Source of the DNA: Acidobacteriota bacterium
Lineage (GTDB): Bacteria; Acidobacteriota; Terriglobia; Bryobacterales; Bryobacteraceae
DNA length: 13,475 nucleotides
Assembly (NCBI GenBank): GCA_023436715.1
Contig: JAEZIJ010000093.1
Span: 1 to 13,475, forward strand
Direction of reading: 5' to 3'
Shown: piece by piece, positions 7,275 to 13,475 of the stretch
Numbering within the stretch: the stretch's first letter is position 1
Layout: the number at the start of each line of letters is the position of its first letter
Translations under genes and position numbers: made by a program
The notes under the pieces: model-generated
Databases searched by the model: none
Seen by the model: the letters and a program-made list of their open reading frames with translations, nothing else
Told to the model about the DNA's origin: nothing

Positions 7275-8362
7275 TCTCGCGGTTGCGAGCCTGGTTCGAC
7301 GAGACGCACGGCGCCGGCTTCGAACTGGTGCGCCATTTCCTGACGCGCTTTTTCGACAGCGAGATGGTGTCCACCTCGGGCGGGTGGATGAAGGTTGTCA
7401 TTGGCGCATTGGCGGCGCTGCTCTCGGTGGCCGTGCTCGGCGTGCGCATTTACTTCCGGCGCTATCAGAACACGCAGTCGCCGGCATTTCTTTCGGCGGA
7501 CTCATACAATCAGTTCGTGCGTGAGGACCTGCTGGTGTTCATCGCGATCGCGATGGGCATCACCGCGCTGCTGACCATCCTGCAGTGGCAGTCGCTGTTC
7601 CCCACCGCCCGGGATTACCTGGCCCTGGCCGGGCTTCCCGTCAGCGCGCGCCAGATCTTCCAGGCGAAATTCACCGCGCTGCTGCTCCAATTCGGGACGT
7701 TTGTGCTGGCCATGACAGGGCCTCCGGCGATGGTGTTCGCAAGCGTGATTGCGACGCGCTGGCAGCAGAACCGCTCGTTGGCCGCGAACGTCGTCGCGAA
7801 CTTCTCGGCCACGGCGGGCGCCTGCGTGTTCGTGTTTTTTGGGCTGCTTGCGCTACAAGGCATTCTGCTGAACATACTGCCGGGCCGGGTTTTCACGCGC
7901 GTGTCGCTCATCCTGCAAGGCGTGCTCTTCATCGCCACTCTAGGCGCGCTGCCGCTGATCGGCCGGCAGCCTGACGCCGCCGAGTGGTGGCCCTCGGTCT
8001 GGTTCCTGCGGCTCTGGGAAGCGGTTGTGGCCGGAACGCCGGGCGCTGCGCGTAGGGCTCTGCTTGCCATCGCTATGCCGCCCTTGGTCGCGGTCCTGGC
8101 ATACCTGCTGAGCTATCACAGGTACCGCCGCCTGCTGCTTGAAGCGCCTCCGGAGCGCGCCGTGCGCTGGACCCGCCCCGGGTTCCTGGCTGCTCGAGCG
8201 CTGGATCGGCGACCCCAGCCAGCAGGCCGCGTTCGCGTTCATCTGGAAGGCTCTGGCCCGGAGCCGCAGCCATCGGCTGATCCTGCTCGCGTATTCGGGC
8301 ATCGCCCTGGGCTGCATTATGAAGGGTACGCTCGATACGCCGCCGCCCTCGCTGCGCGATGA
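7271..8362 (+). CDS. ABC-2-like permease module 2, 5' part of a frameshifted fusion gene
   Basis: ATG at 7271 overlaps the ATPase stop. The first about 300 codons encode a permease half with several membrane segments (about 41-59, 79-98, 128-160, 175-204 and 214-232), closing with a helix at about 261-282 and the basic turn SYHRYRR. This corresponds to residues 1 to about 285 of the first permease. From about 8183 onward this frame turns into low-hydrophobicity, Arg/Pro-rich text with no family pattern and stops at 8362, while the expected continuation (SWLLERWIGDPSQQ) appears in the next frame. The last about 60 codons are therefore not real protein in the ancestral gene. The break is best explained by one extra base near 8176-8182, from sequencing, assembly or mutation. 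As it stands the product would lack half of its helices. Confidence 0.75.
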   Translation: MISRLRAWFDETHGAGFELVRHFLTRFFDSEMVSTSGGWMKVVIGALAALLSVAVLGVRIYFRRYQNTQSPAFLSADSYNQFVREDLLVFIAIAMGITALLTILQWQSLFPTARDYLALAGLPVSARQIFQAKFTALLLQFGTFVLAMTGPPAMVFASVIATRWQQNRSLAANVVANFSATAGACVFVFFGLLALQGILLNILPGRVFTRVSLILQGVLFIATLGALPLIGRQPDAAEWWPSVWFLRLWEAVVAGTPGAARRALLAIAMPPLVAVLAYLLSYHRYRRLLLEAPPERAVRWTRPGFLAARALDRRPQPAGRVRVHLEGSGPEPQPSADPARVFGHRPGLHYEGYARYAAALAAR

Positions 8363-11300
8363 GGGCATGTACGGCCTCCTGATTGTGCTGGTACCTCTCG
8401 GGCTTTCGATGCTGGTGACCGTCGGGCTGCGCTACGTGTTCTGCCTGCCGTTGACGCTCCCAGCGAACTGGATCTTCCGGTCCCTTGAACACGAGGGGCG
8501 CTCGGCATGGCTCGCCGCCGTGGAGCGGTTTGTCATCTGGTGCGGCATCGCTCCGATTTTCCTCGCGAGCACCTCCGCCGCGGTCTCGATTCTCGAATGG
8601 CCGCGGGCGGCAGCGGTCCTATCGGTCACACTTCTGGCCGCGCTGCTATGGTTCGAACTGATGTTCCGCCACTGGCGGAAGCTGCCGTTCACGTGTTCAT
8701 ACCTCCCCGGCAAGAAGCCCGTGCTGTTCACGCTCGCACGGTACAGCCTGGCGGTTCCTCTACTCGGGCCTGCCGGGGAGGTAATCCTTTACAGCTCGGC
8801 GTCGATCCCCGGGTATATCGCGCTGTTGACGTTCATCGCCGCTCCGTGGATCATGCTGCGCCGCGAGCGGAAAAACCTCTGGCGTGAGTGCGCGCTCACT
8901 TACGAAGACGCGCCTGAAGCCGCGGTCACGACTCTCGACCTGCAACCCGCGGACGAACTGCACACCGCCGCGCAGCCAGCCGTGGCCCGGCCCGCGGAGC
9001 CGATGTTCGAGGACACGCTCGTGGCTTCGCGCGGCATCGTCCCGCAAGCCTGGGTCGAGGCTTTGAGAGAGGATTGCCGGCACCCGTGGGAATGGGTGCA
9101 GACGCTTCTCCAGGATGTCTGCTACGGCCTGCGCATCATCAGCCGGAATCCGCTGGTGTCCGCGGTGGTGGTCCTGACGCTGACGGTGGGCATCGGCATC
9201 AACGCCGGCTTCTTCACGGTGGTCAACGGGCTCGCGTTCCGGCCGCACGTATACAAGAACCCCGAAACCTTCGTCCGTGTGTTTCCGAAAGCGCGGCGAC
9301 AGAACACGGTGCGGGACGTCTCGCACGGTGAATATGTCGCATTCCGGGACCGCAGCCGCTCGCTGCGTATGCTGGCGGCATGGGCGCAGTTCCCAGCTTT
9401 CATCGGCGATGACGCGTCGTCCGGTTCAACCGGCCTGGCGGTCTCCTGCAACTTCTTCCAGGTGGATGGAATCGATCGGCCCATGGTGGGCCGCCTGCTG
9501 AATTCCGACGACTGCGATTCGCCCGCGCAGCCTACGCCGGTTGTCATAAGCCAAGCGCTCTGGCAGTCGCGCTTCGGGTCGGACCCGCGGGTTGTCGGGC
9601 GTCGGGTGCAGCTCAACAACCTCCCGGTCTCGATTGTCGGAGTGGTTCCCACGCGGACAGGCGGCTGGGCGCGGGCAGGCGGCGTGACCAGCATGTGGGT
9701 GCCCTACACGGCGTCAAGGTTCTTCGAACCGGGCGGCAACCCGTTCGAGGAGAAGCATCTCTGGCTTTCCATGGGCGGGCGGCTGGCGCCGGGGTACTCC
9801 CGCGAGGCGGCGCAGGCCGAGTTGGGCGTCCTCGCTCAGCCGCAGGACCGGCTGCACTCCGGACGCGACACGGCGATCGAAACCACGGACGGCTCATTCG
9901 TCGAGGAACTCAAGTTGAGGGCGACGGCGCCGCAGATGATGCTGGTGACCTTGTTCGTCGGAACTCTTCTGCTCGTGCTCTTCGTGGCGTGCGCGAATGT
10001 GGCGACGCTGCTTCTCGCGCGGGCCACCGCGCGGCGCCGGGAGATCGCCGTGCGGCTGTCGCTGGGCGCGCCCAGGATCCGGCTGATCCGGATGCTGCTC
10101 ACGGAGAGCCTGATTCTCGCCGGTGTCGCGGGCGCAATCAGCATATCCCTTGCGTCCCGGCTTCCCGAACGGCTGTATGGGATGGTTGCGATGCAGCCGC
10201 CCGATTTTCCGATGCCGGTAGACTGGCGCACCTTCGCGTATGTGGCGGGGGTTGTGATGCTGACGGGCGTCTTCGCGGGCTTGGCGCCCGCGCTGGAATC
10301 GGTGAACGTGAATCTTGCCGGATCGTTGAAAGGCAGCGGGAACCCGCTTCCCGGCCTGTTCGGGTTGAGCGGCCCGCGCCGCGTGCAGGGAGTGCTGGTG
10401 AGCGCGCAGGTGGCGGTCAGCATGGCCCTGCTGGTGGGAGCCGCGCTGTTTGTGCAGGCCGAAAGCCGAACGCTTCGCGCCGACCCGGGGTATCTGCCGC
10501 AGAAGGTGGTCGTCGCGCCGATATTCTTTCCGGACAACAGTACCGAGCAGGAAACGGCCGCGCGCTTGCTGGCTATCGCGGAGCGCGTGAAGGCCCTCCC
10601 CGGCGTGCGTTCGGTGGCGTTTTCCGAATGGCTTCCGGTAGCCTTTGGGGACACAGTTGAGATACGCCCTCCCTCGCGGCCGGATGCGAGCCAGCCTGTG
10701 GACGTCTACACGGCCTCGCCCGAATTCCTGAAGACCCTCGGCATACCCCTGCTGCGCGGCCGGGAGTTCGAGCTCACGGACAGGTTCTCGATCATCGTTT
10801 CCCAGAGCCTCGCGAAAGCCTTCTGGTCCAGGCAGGACCCGATCGGCAAGACCCTGCCGCTGCCTGAAGGGGAGGCCACCGTGGTGGGCGTGGCTAAGGA
10901 CATCGATCCCATGCGGTTCGGCGGCTCCGACAACCCGATGCTGTACAGGCCCTGGAGATTGCACCGCATCCGAAACTGCATGTCCGTCCGGTTTGACGCT
11001 GGGGAGACCGCCGGCGCGGCCGCGATACGGGCGGTGATTCGCGAGGTCAGTCCTAACACGTTGGGAATGGCGCGGGTATTGCAGCAGTGGATCGACGAGG
11101 TCACGGCGCAGTTGTGGAACGTACTGGGCCTGGTTATCATTCTCGGGCTGGTCGCGACCCTGCTGGCGACCGTCGGCATCTACGGCGCGGTTTCATTCGC
11201 CGTCAGCCAGCGGACGAAGGAGTTGGGCATCCGCGTGGCGCTGGGCGCGAGCCGGCGTGACCTCGTGCGGGAAGTGCTTACGTCCGGCGGCAAGCCGGTC

Positions 11301-11516
11301 GCGTTCGGGCTCCTGGCCGGTCTGTGGCTCTCGGTGCTTACGGCGGTGGCGCTCAGGCAGGGCGTAGGCGGCTCGCCGCTGCGGCTGGACACCGCCAACC
11401 CGCTCGCCTACCTCGGAGCCGCGCTGCTGCTCGCTGCCGCGGCAGCGACGGCGATGCTAGGCCCCGCCCGGCGCGGGGCGAAGTTGGATCCGTTGGAAGC
11501 GCTGCGGTGTGATTGA
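8139..11516 (+). CDS. ABC-2-like permease C-half fused to an ADOP/MacB-FtsX permease
   Basis: The reading frame has 1125 codons. Its TTG at 8139 is only nominal; real coding begins near 8180 as the continuation of the permease from 7271. Codons about 15-255 complete the ABC-2-like permease. A charged linker follows (about 255-320). Then comes a full ADOP-type permease: LLQDVCYGLRIISRNP (323-338), helix 1 (about 340-362), a MacB-type periplasmic domain, and the first FtsX block (MMLVTLFVG at 600 through TARRREIAVRLSLGAP). The second MacB-type domain and second FtsX block (WNVLG...GIRVALGAS) end with GAKLDPLEALRC. The two-fold MacB/FtsX layout is the hallmark of ADOP proteins, a large acidobacterial family of unknown function described as lacking partner ATPases. 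Here it is joined in frame to another permease next to an ATPase. A separate start near 9003 (ATG, MFEDTL) cannot be excluded. Confidence 0.82.
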   Translation: MKRLRSAPCAGPAPGSWLLERWIGDPSQQAAFAFIWKALARSRSHRLILLAYSGIALGCIMKGTLDTPPPSLRDEGMYGLLIVLVPLGLSMLVTVGLRYVFCLPLTLPANWIFRSLEHEGRSAWLAAVERFVIWCGIAPIFLASTSAAVSILEWPRAAAVLSVTLLAALLWFELMFRHWRKLPFTCSYLPGKKPVLFTLARYSLAVPLLGPAGEVILYSSASIPGYIALLTFIAAPWIMLRRERKNLWRECALTYEDAPEAAVTTLDLQPADELHTAAQPAVARPAEPMFEDTLVASRGIVPQAWVEALREDCRHPWEWVQTLLQDVCYGLRIISRNPLVSAVVVLTLTVGIGINAGFFTVVNGLAFRPHVYKNPETFVRVFPKARRQNTVRDVSHGEYVAFRDRSRSLRMLAAWAQFPAFIGDDASSGSTGLAVSCNFFQVDGIDRPMVGRLLNSDDCDSPAQPTPVVISQALWQSRFGSDPRVVGRRVQLNNLPVSIVGVVPTRTGGWARAGGVTSMWVPYTASRFFEPGGNPFEEKHLWLSMGGRLAPGYSREAAQAELGVLAQPQDRLHSGRDTAIETTDGSFVEELKLRATAPQMMLVTLFVGTLLLVLFVACANVATLLLARATARRREIAVRLSLGAPRIRLIRMLLTESLILAGVAGAISISLASRLPERLYGMVAMQPPDFPMPVDWRTFAYVAGVVMLTGVFAGLAPALESVNVNLAGSLKGSGNPLPGLFGLSGPRRVQGVLVSAQVAVSMALLVGAALFVQAESRTLRADPGYLPQKVVVAPIFFPDNSTEQETAARLLAIAERVKALPGVRSVAFSEWLPVAFGDTVEIRPPSRPDASQPVDVYTASPEFLKTLGIPLLRGREFELTDRFSIIVSQSLAKAFWSRQDPIGKTLPLPEGEATVVGVAKDIDPMRFGGSDNPMLYRPWRLHRIRNCMSVRFDAGETAGAAAIRAVIREVSPNTLGMARVLQQWIDEVTAQLWNVLGLVIILGLVATLLATVGIYGAVSFAVSQRTKELGIRVALGASRRDLVREVLTSGGKPVAFGLLAGLWLSVLTAVALRQGVGGSPLRLDTANPLAYLGAALLLAAAAATAMLGPARRGAKLDPLEALRCD
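8172..8190 (+). other. Apparent single-base frameshift site
   Basis: The permease frame switches here from the one opened at 7271 to the one that ends at 11516. The tract CCCC (8176-8179) followed by GGG (8180-8182) holds one base too many: removing one gives ...WTRPGSWLLERWIGDP..., which continues smoothly and matches the paralogous permease at SLIARLFGGQPGRAG. A sequencing or assembly indel, a true mutation, or a programmed +1 shift are all possible. No classic slippery heptamer plus structure was recognised. Confidence 0.7.
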
Positions 11517-11569
11517 GGTCTTTGGCGGAGTTTGCCGAGACAATGCCTCTCGCAGCCGCAAAGATCCTG

Positions 11570-11590
11570 TCATCGCCATAACGGCGATGA
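11570..11590 (+). terminator. Hairpin after the ADOP fusion gene
   Basis: TCATCGCC (11570-11577), loop ATAAC and GGCGATGA (11583-11590) form a perfect 8-bp stem, 53 nt after the ADOP stop and 80 nt before the toxin start. No T tract follows, so it is at best a weak or factor-assisted terminator. The rest of 11517-11673 holds the toxin promoter and operator. Confidence 0.35.
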
Positions 11591-11635
11591 GATGATGACT
11601 CTTGGTCTCCCTCCGTGGTCGGCACTCGCCTGCGT

Positions 11636-11664
11636 TTGCTCCGTATACGCAAATTGCGTATAGT
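11636..11664 (+). promoter_or_regulatory. Promoter of the toxin-antitoxin operon
   Basis: TTGCTC (11636-11641) and TATAGT (11659-11664) are separated by 17 nt, a sigma-70-like arrangement. The -10 ends 9 nt before the ATG at 11674, so the transcript would begin about 1-3 nt before the gene. An AAGGA lies in that gap but is too near the start for normal use. An inverted repeat covers the spacer and the -10. Confidence 0.55.
11644..11662. promoter_or_regulatory. Operator: perfect 9+1+9 inverted repeat
   Basis: TATACGCAA-A-TTGCGTATA is a perfect palindrome with one central base. It fills the promoter spacer and overlaps the -10 TATAGT. Type II antitoxins with an XRE domain, alone or with their toxin, usually repress their own promoter by binding such sites. 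The downstream HTH antitoxin is thus the expected ligand, so bound antitoxin would block RNA polymerase. Confidence 0.7.
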
Positions 11665-11673
11665 AAAAGGAAC

Positions 11674-12024
11674 ATGGCCGCCGCTCCGATGACCGTAGTT
11701 GAGACTGAACGGTTCCTGAGGGATATGCGGCTGTTGGTCTCGGATAGCGAACGCGCGGAACTTGTGGCATTCATTGGAGCGAATCCGGAAGCGGGGCGGA
11801 TTATCCCCGAAACCGGTGGCATCAGGAAGATTCGGTGGGCGTTGCCCGGCAAGGGGAAGCGGGGCGGCGCGCGAGTGATCTACTACTACCACAGCCAGCG
11901 TATGCCGGTGTTCCTGCTGGCCGCGTACGCTAAGAATGAGAAGGCGAACCTCACCCCGGCCGAACGCAGCGCGATGAAGCGGCTGGTGCCGATACTGGTG
12001 GCGGGATATCCGCAAAGCGATTGA
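11674..12024 (+). CDS. RelE/HigB-type toxin of a type II toxin-antitoxin system
   Basis: A 116-residue protein of the RelE/ParE superfamily, closest in pattern to HigB2-like mRNA interferases that cut mRNA at the ribosome. Family marks are FLRDMRLLVSDSE (14-26), NPEAGRIIPETGGIRKIRW (37-55), the basic core GKRGGARVIYYYH (61-73) and AYAKNEK (84-90). Length matches the family. The open frame extends upstream to 11602, but ATG at 11674 is chosen because the family pattern begins after it and a promoter with palindrome sits directly before it; ATG at 11689 is a second option. Toxin before antitoxin is the higBA order. Its stop lies 11 nt before the antitoxin start. Function is inferred from family and context. 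Confidence 0.88.
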   Translation: MAAAPMTVVETERFLRDMRLLVSDSERAELVAFIGANPEAGRIIPETGGIRKIRWALPGKGKRGGARVIYYYHSQRMPVFLLAAYAKNEKANLTPAERSAMKRLVPILVAGYPQSD

Positions 12025-12035
12025 GGAGGATTGGG

Positions 12036-12386
12036 ATGGCAACGAAGACCAAGTCAGCCGCGAAGAAGACCCCGCGAACAGCGAAGCGAGCGACCGTTGG
12101 CGCGCGGATCATCGAGGGACTCGAAGAGGCAATAGCGTGGACCAAAGGGGAGAACGATCGGGTTCGCGTGACGCTGGTGGACGTGCCGGAGGTCGATGTG
12201 CGCGGGGTGCGACGGAGAATGGGACTCAGCCAGGCTCAGTTCGCGACAAAGTTCGGATTCCCGCCGGCCACGCTGAGGAACTGGGAACAAGGTCGGTCCC
12301 GCCCGGATGCCCCCACGCGTGTGCTGCTGGCCGTGATTGCGAAGCACCCGGAAGCCGTAGAAGACGTCCTGCGCAAAGCCAGCTGA
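12036..12386 (+). CDS. XRE-family helix-turn-helix antitoxin, HigA2-like
   Basis: A 116-residue DNA-binding antitoxin. The HTH spans about 55-91, with RRRMGLSQAQFATKFGFPPA and then TLRNWEQGRSRPD, typical of XRE antitoxins paired with HigB2/RelE toxins. Residues 21-54 (GARIIEGLEEAIAW...) form the usual N-terminal region of this family, likely the toxin-binding part. ATG at 12036 is chosen over the upstream TTG at 12021 because AGGAGG (12024-12029) sits 6 nt before it, the clearest Shine-Dalgarno in the window. It should neutralise the toxin and repress the operon through the palindrome at 11644-11662. Unusual is the Lys/Ala/Thr-rich basic tail at residues 2-20, which looks histone-tail-like and is not needed for the HTH. 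Confidence 0.88.
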   Translation: MATKTKSAAKKTPRTAKRATVGARIIEGLEEAIAWTKGENDRVRVTLVDVPEVDVRGVRRRMGLSQAQFATKFGFPPATLRNWEQGRSRPDAPTRVLLAVIAKHPEAVEDVLRKAS

Positions 12387-12481
12387 ACACCGAACCGGCA
12401 GCTTACCGGCCAGCGGGCTGAGAGTGCGTCTCATTGGCAGCACCCGTTTATGCAATGACGTGGCGTTTGCCAACAAATGGC

Positions 12482-12510
12482 CTGACTGGCGAGACGGCCT
12501 GAGATATCAT
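12482..12510 (+). promoter_or_regulatory. Promoter of the SUKH-like gene
   Basis: CTGACT (12482-12487; 4 of 6 to TTGACA), a 17-nt spacer and TATCAT (12505-12510) form the best sigma-70-like promoter seen here. The -10 ends 6 nt before GTG at 12517, so transcription would begin at about the start codon itself. Nothing else was recognised in 12387-12481. Confidence 0.5.
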
Positions 12511-12516
12511 GGCCCT

Positions 12517-13071
12517 GTGATTGACATACCCGAACGCTACTCGTCGCCGCGAGCAGCTCTTCGATTTAGTGAGATCGCATATGGCGCGGGCGGCATCGAA
12601 CTATACCAAATTGGCGAACTGGAACCCGCACAGACGGGGTACTCGGTCGATACGAGTGGTCGATCTCTGGTCGGAAATGATCCGGGAGACTGGCGTCGCG
12701 ACTGGATCGTCATTGGGAATGAGACCTCCTGCGGCGACCCGATTTTCCTCTCGACAACGCCGCCGCATCCGGTGTGCACAGCCATTCATGGACAAGGTGA
12801 ATGGATGCCGACCTTGGTCGCCCCGTCAATTGAGAGGTTCTGGAACCTCCTGGAGACGTTCAGGCGATTCGCCCTGCACAGAGGCAGTCCTGTGGAGGCT
12901 GAAGAAAACCCGCCAGACGACGGCGAGATCCAAGTCTATGTGGAGGAAGTGTTGCGCCTCTGCGACCGCAACCCCGACGCAGTCGGCTTCTGGGCCGCCC
13001 AAGCGGAGATCGGCATGAACGAGGACACGTGGCGGCTACGACTGGAACGGTTGCTGGACGAGCTTGGCTGA
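12517..13071 (+). CDS. SMI1/KNR4 (SUKH)-like protein
   Basis: A soluble protein of 184 residues from the chosen GTG. The diagnostic stretch is GNDPGDWRRDWIVIGNE (53-69), then CGDPIFLSTT (72-81) and TAIHGQGEWMP (about 87-97), followed by an amphipathic helix (SIERFWNLLETFRRFA). This is the WxxIG...GDPIF pattern of small SMI1/KNR4 family proteins. Many of these serve as immunity proteins against secreted nuclease or deaminase toxins, though roles vary. The open frame reaches back to 12424, but a promoter-like pair ending at 12510 favours GTG at 12517. No toxin gene of the matching kind lies beside it; the neighbour is an unrelated RelE/XRE pair. It may be an orphan immunity gene. Family call moderately sure, function open. 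Confidence 0.68.
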   Translation: MIDIPERYSSPRAALRFSEIAYGAGGIELYQIGELEPAQTGYSVDTSGRSLVGNDPGDWRRDWIVIGNETSCGDPIFLSTTPPHPVCTAIHGQGEWMPTLVAPSIERFWNLLETFRRFALHRGSPVEAEENPPDDGEIQVYVEEVLRLCDRNPDAVGFWAAQAEIGMNEDTWRLRLERLLDELG

Positions 13072-13084
13072 TGGCAAGCCTTCA

Positions 13085-13116
13085 GCCGAGAGATTTAGGG
13101 CCCGGCAACTCTCGGC
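13085..13116. terminator. Hairpin between convergent genes
   Basis: GCCGAGAG (13085-13092) and CTCTCGGC (13109-13116) are perfect inverted repeats around a 16-nt loop. It lies in the 57-bp gap between the SUKH-like gene and the oppositely oriented permease, so it could stop transcription from both sides. There is no T tract on either side, so it is a weak call. Confidence 0.4.
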
Positions 13117-13128
13117 CCGCCTACAGCT

Positions 13129-13475
13129 TCAACCTCGGCGCAGTTCGCTGTGCTTCTTGCCGAACAGGTTGTAAATCGCCAGCCCGATCACCAGCCAGAC
13201 CGCGAAGCGCACGCACGTCTCAAGCGGCAGGCTCAGCATCAGCACCAGGCAGCACGCCACGGAAATCCCGGGCAGCCACGGCACGCCGGGCATGCGAAAT
13301 CCACGCTTGCGGTCCGGTTGGCTCTTGCGCAGCACGACCACGCCCGCCGAGACCACGATGAACGCGAACAGCGTCCCGATATTGGCCAGGTCGGCGAACG
13401 TGCCGATATCCCAGATGCCCGCCGGTATGCCGACAACCAGCCCGGCGATCCAGGTGCTCACGTGCGGCGTCCTGT
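13129..13475 (-). CDS. APC-family amino acid permease, C-terminal part
   Basis: The last 114 residues of an inner-membrane amino acid transporter, cut by the right edge of the window. The visible text starts RTPHVSTWIAGLVVG and continues through three or four helices: WIAGLVVGIPAGI, NIGTLFAFIVVSAGVVVLR, LPGISVACCLVLMLSLPL and VRFAVWLVIGLAIYNLFG, ending in KKHSELRRG. The block ANIGTLFAFIVVSAGVVVLRKSQPD followed by FRMPGVPWLPG is characteristic of cationic-amino-acid-transporter-like (CAT/YfnA) members of the APC superfamily. The reading frame is open to position 13475, so GTG at 13461 is not the true start. It is convergent with the SUKH-like gene and about 10 kb from the decarboxylase. Substrate is not determinable from this part. 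Confidence 0.85.
   Translation of the reverse strand, partial: RTPHVSTWIAGLVVGIPAGIWDIGTFADLANIGTLFAFIVVSAGVVVLRKSQPDRKRGFRMPGVPWLPGISVACCLVLMLSLPLETCVRFAVWLVIGLAIYNLFGKKHSELRRG

Noticed and set aside
9695..10660. A 321-codon plus-strand frame inside the ADOP region
   Set aside because: It overlaps the MacB/FtsX domains in another frame and is Arg/Gly/Ala-rich noise.
11602..11673. Upstream TTG extension of the toxin
   Set aside because: It would place the promoter and operator palindrome inside the coding region and adds residues outside the family pattern.
12387..12430. ACCGGC repeats after the antitoxin as a terminator
   Set aside because: They are mainly direct repeats around CCGG and do not form a convincing stem-loop.
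12424..12516. Upstream GTG extension of the SUKH-like protein
   Set aside because: The added 31 residues show no family pattern, and a -35/-10 pair with 17-nt spacing points to the start at 12517.
13129..13475. APC permease as the amine antiporter of the decarboxylase
   Set aside because: It is about 10 kb away in a separate unit, and its C terminus resembles cationic amino acid transporter-like permeases, so no functional link is supported.

Overview
The window looks like a 13.5 kb piece of an Acidobacteriota chromosome, probably Bryobacterales/Solibacter-like. The best marker is the ADOP-type permease (acidobacterial duplicated orphan permease) ending at 11516. The high GC content, the palindromic repeats at the left edge and the family make-up agree. 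The organism call is an inference from families; no search was possible.

Layout. Positions 1-123 hold no gene but carry short palindromic repeats. On the minus strand lie a CoA-binding Rossmann protein (124-594) and, just upstream of it, a large PLP-dependent decarboxylase of the bacterial tyrosine decarboxylase type (604-2784). A gap of only 29 bp separates that pair from a plus-strand block. The block begins with a membrane-anchored M23/LytM (MepM-like) protein (2814-4073). It continues with two tandem, clearly paralogous ABC modules: ATPase + permease (4094-4858, 4855-6471) and ATPase + permease (6510-7274, 7271 onward). In the second module the permease is interrupted by an apparent single-base frameshift near 8176-8182. 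It then runs on in one frame into a complete ADOP/MacB/FtsX-type permease ending at 11516, so the intact product would be about 1414 residues.

Downstream are small accessory modules: a RelE/HigB-type toxin with its XRE antitoxin (11674-12024, 12036-12386) behind a promoter overlapped by a perfect 19-bp inverted repeat, then a SMI1/KNR4 (SUKH)-like protein (about 12517-13071). The right edge holds the C-terminal part of a convergent APC-family amino acid permease.

How the genes may work together. The most unusual point is the ADOP permease. The family is described as lacking partner ATPases, yet here it is fused to a second, ABC-2-like permease that overlaps an ATPase gene, and a LytM-domain gene heads the block. 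This recalls FtsEX-EnvC, where an ABC transporter of the FtsX fold controls a LytM protein; whether that applies here is a hypothesis. A second theme is promoter layout: four gene starts have a TANNNT -10-like hexamer ending 6-9 nt before the start codon, which would give leaderless or nearly leaderless transcripts.
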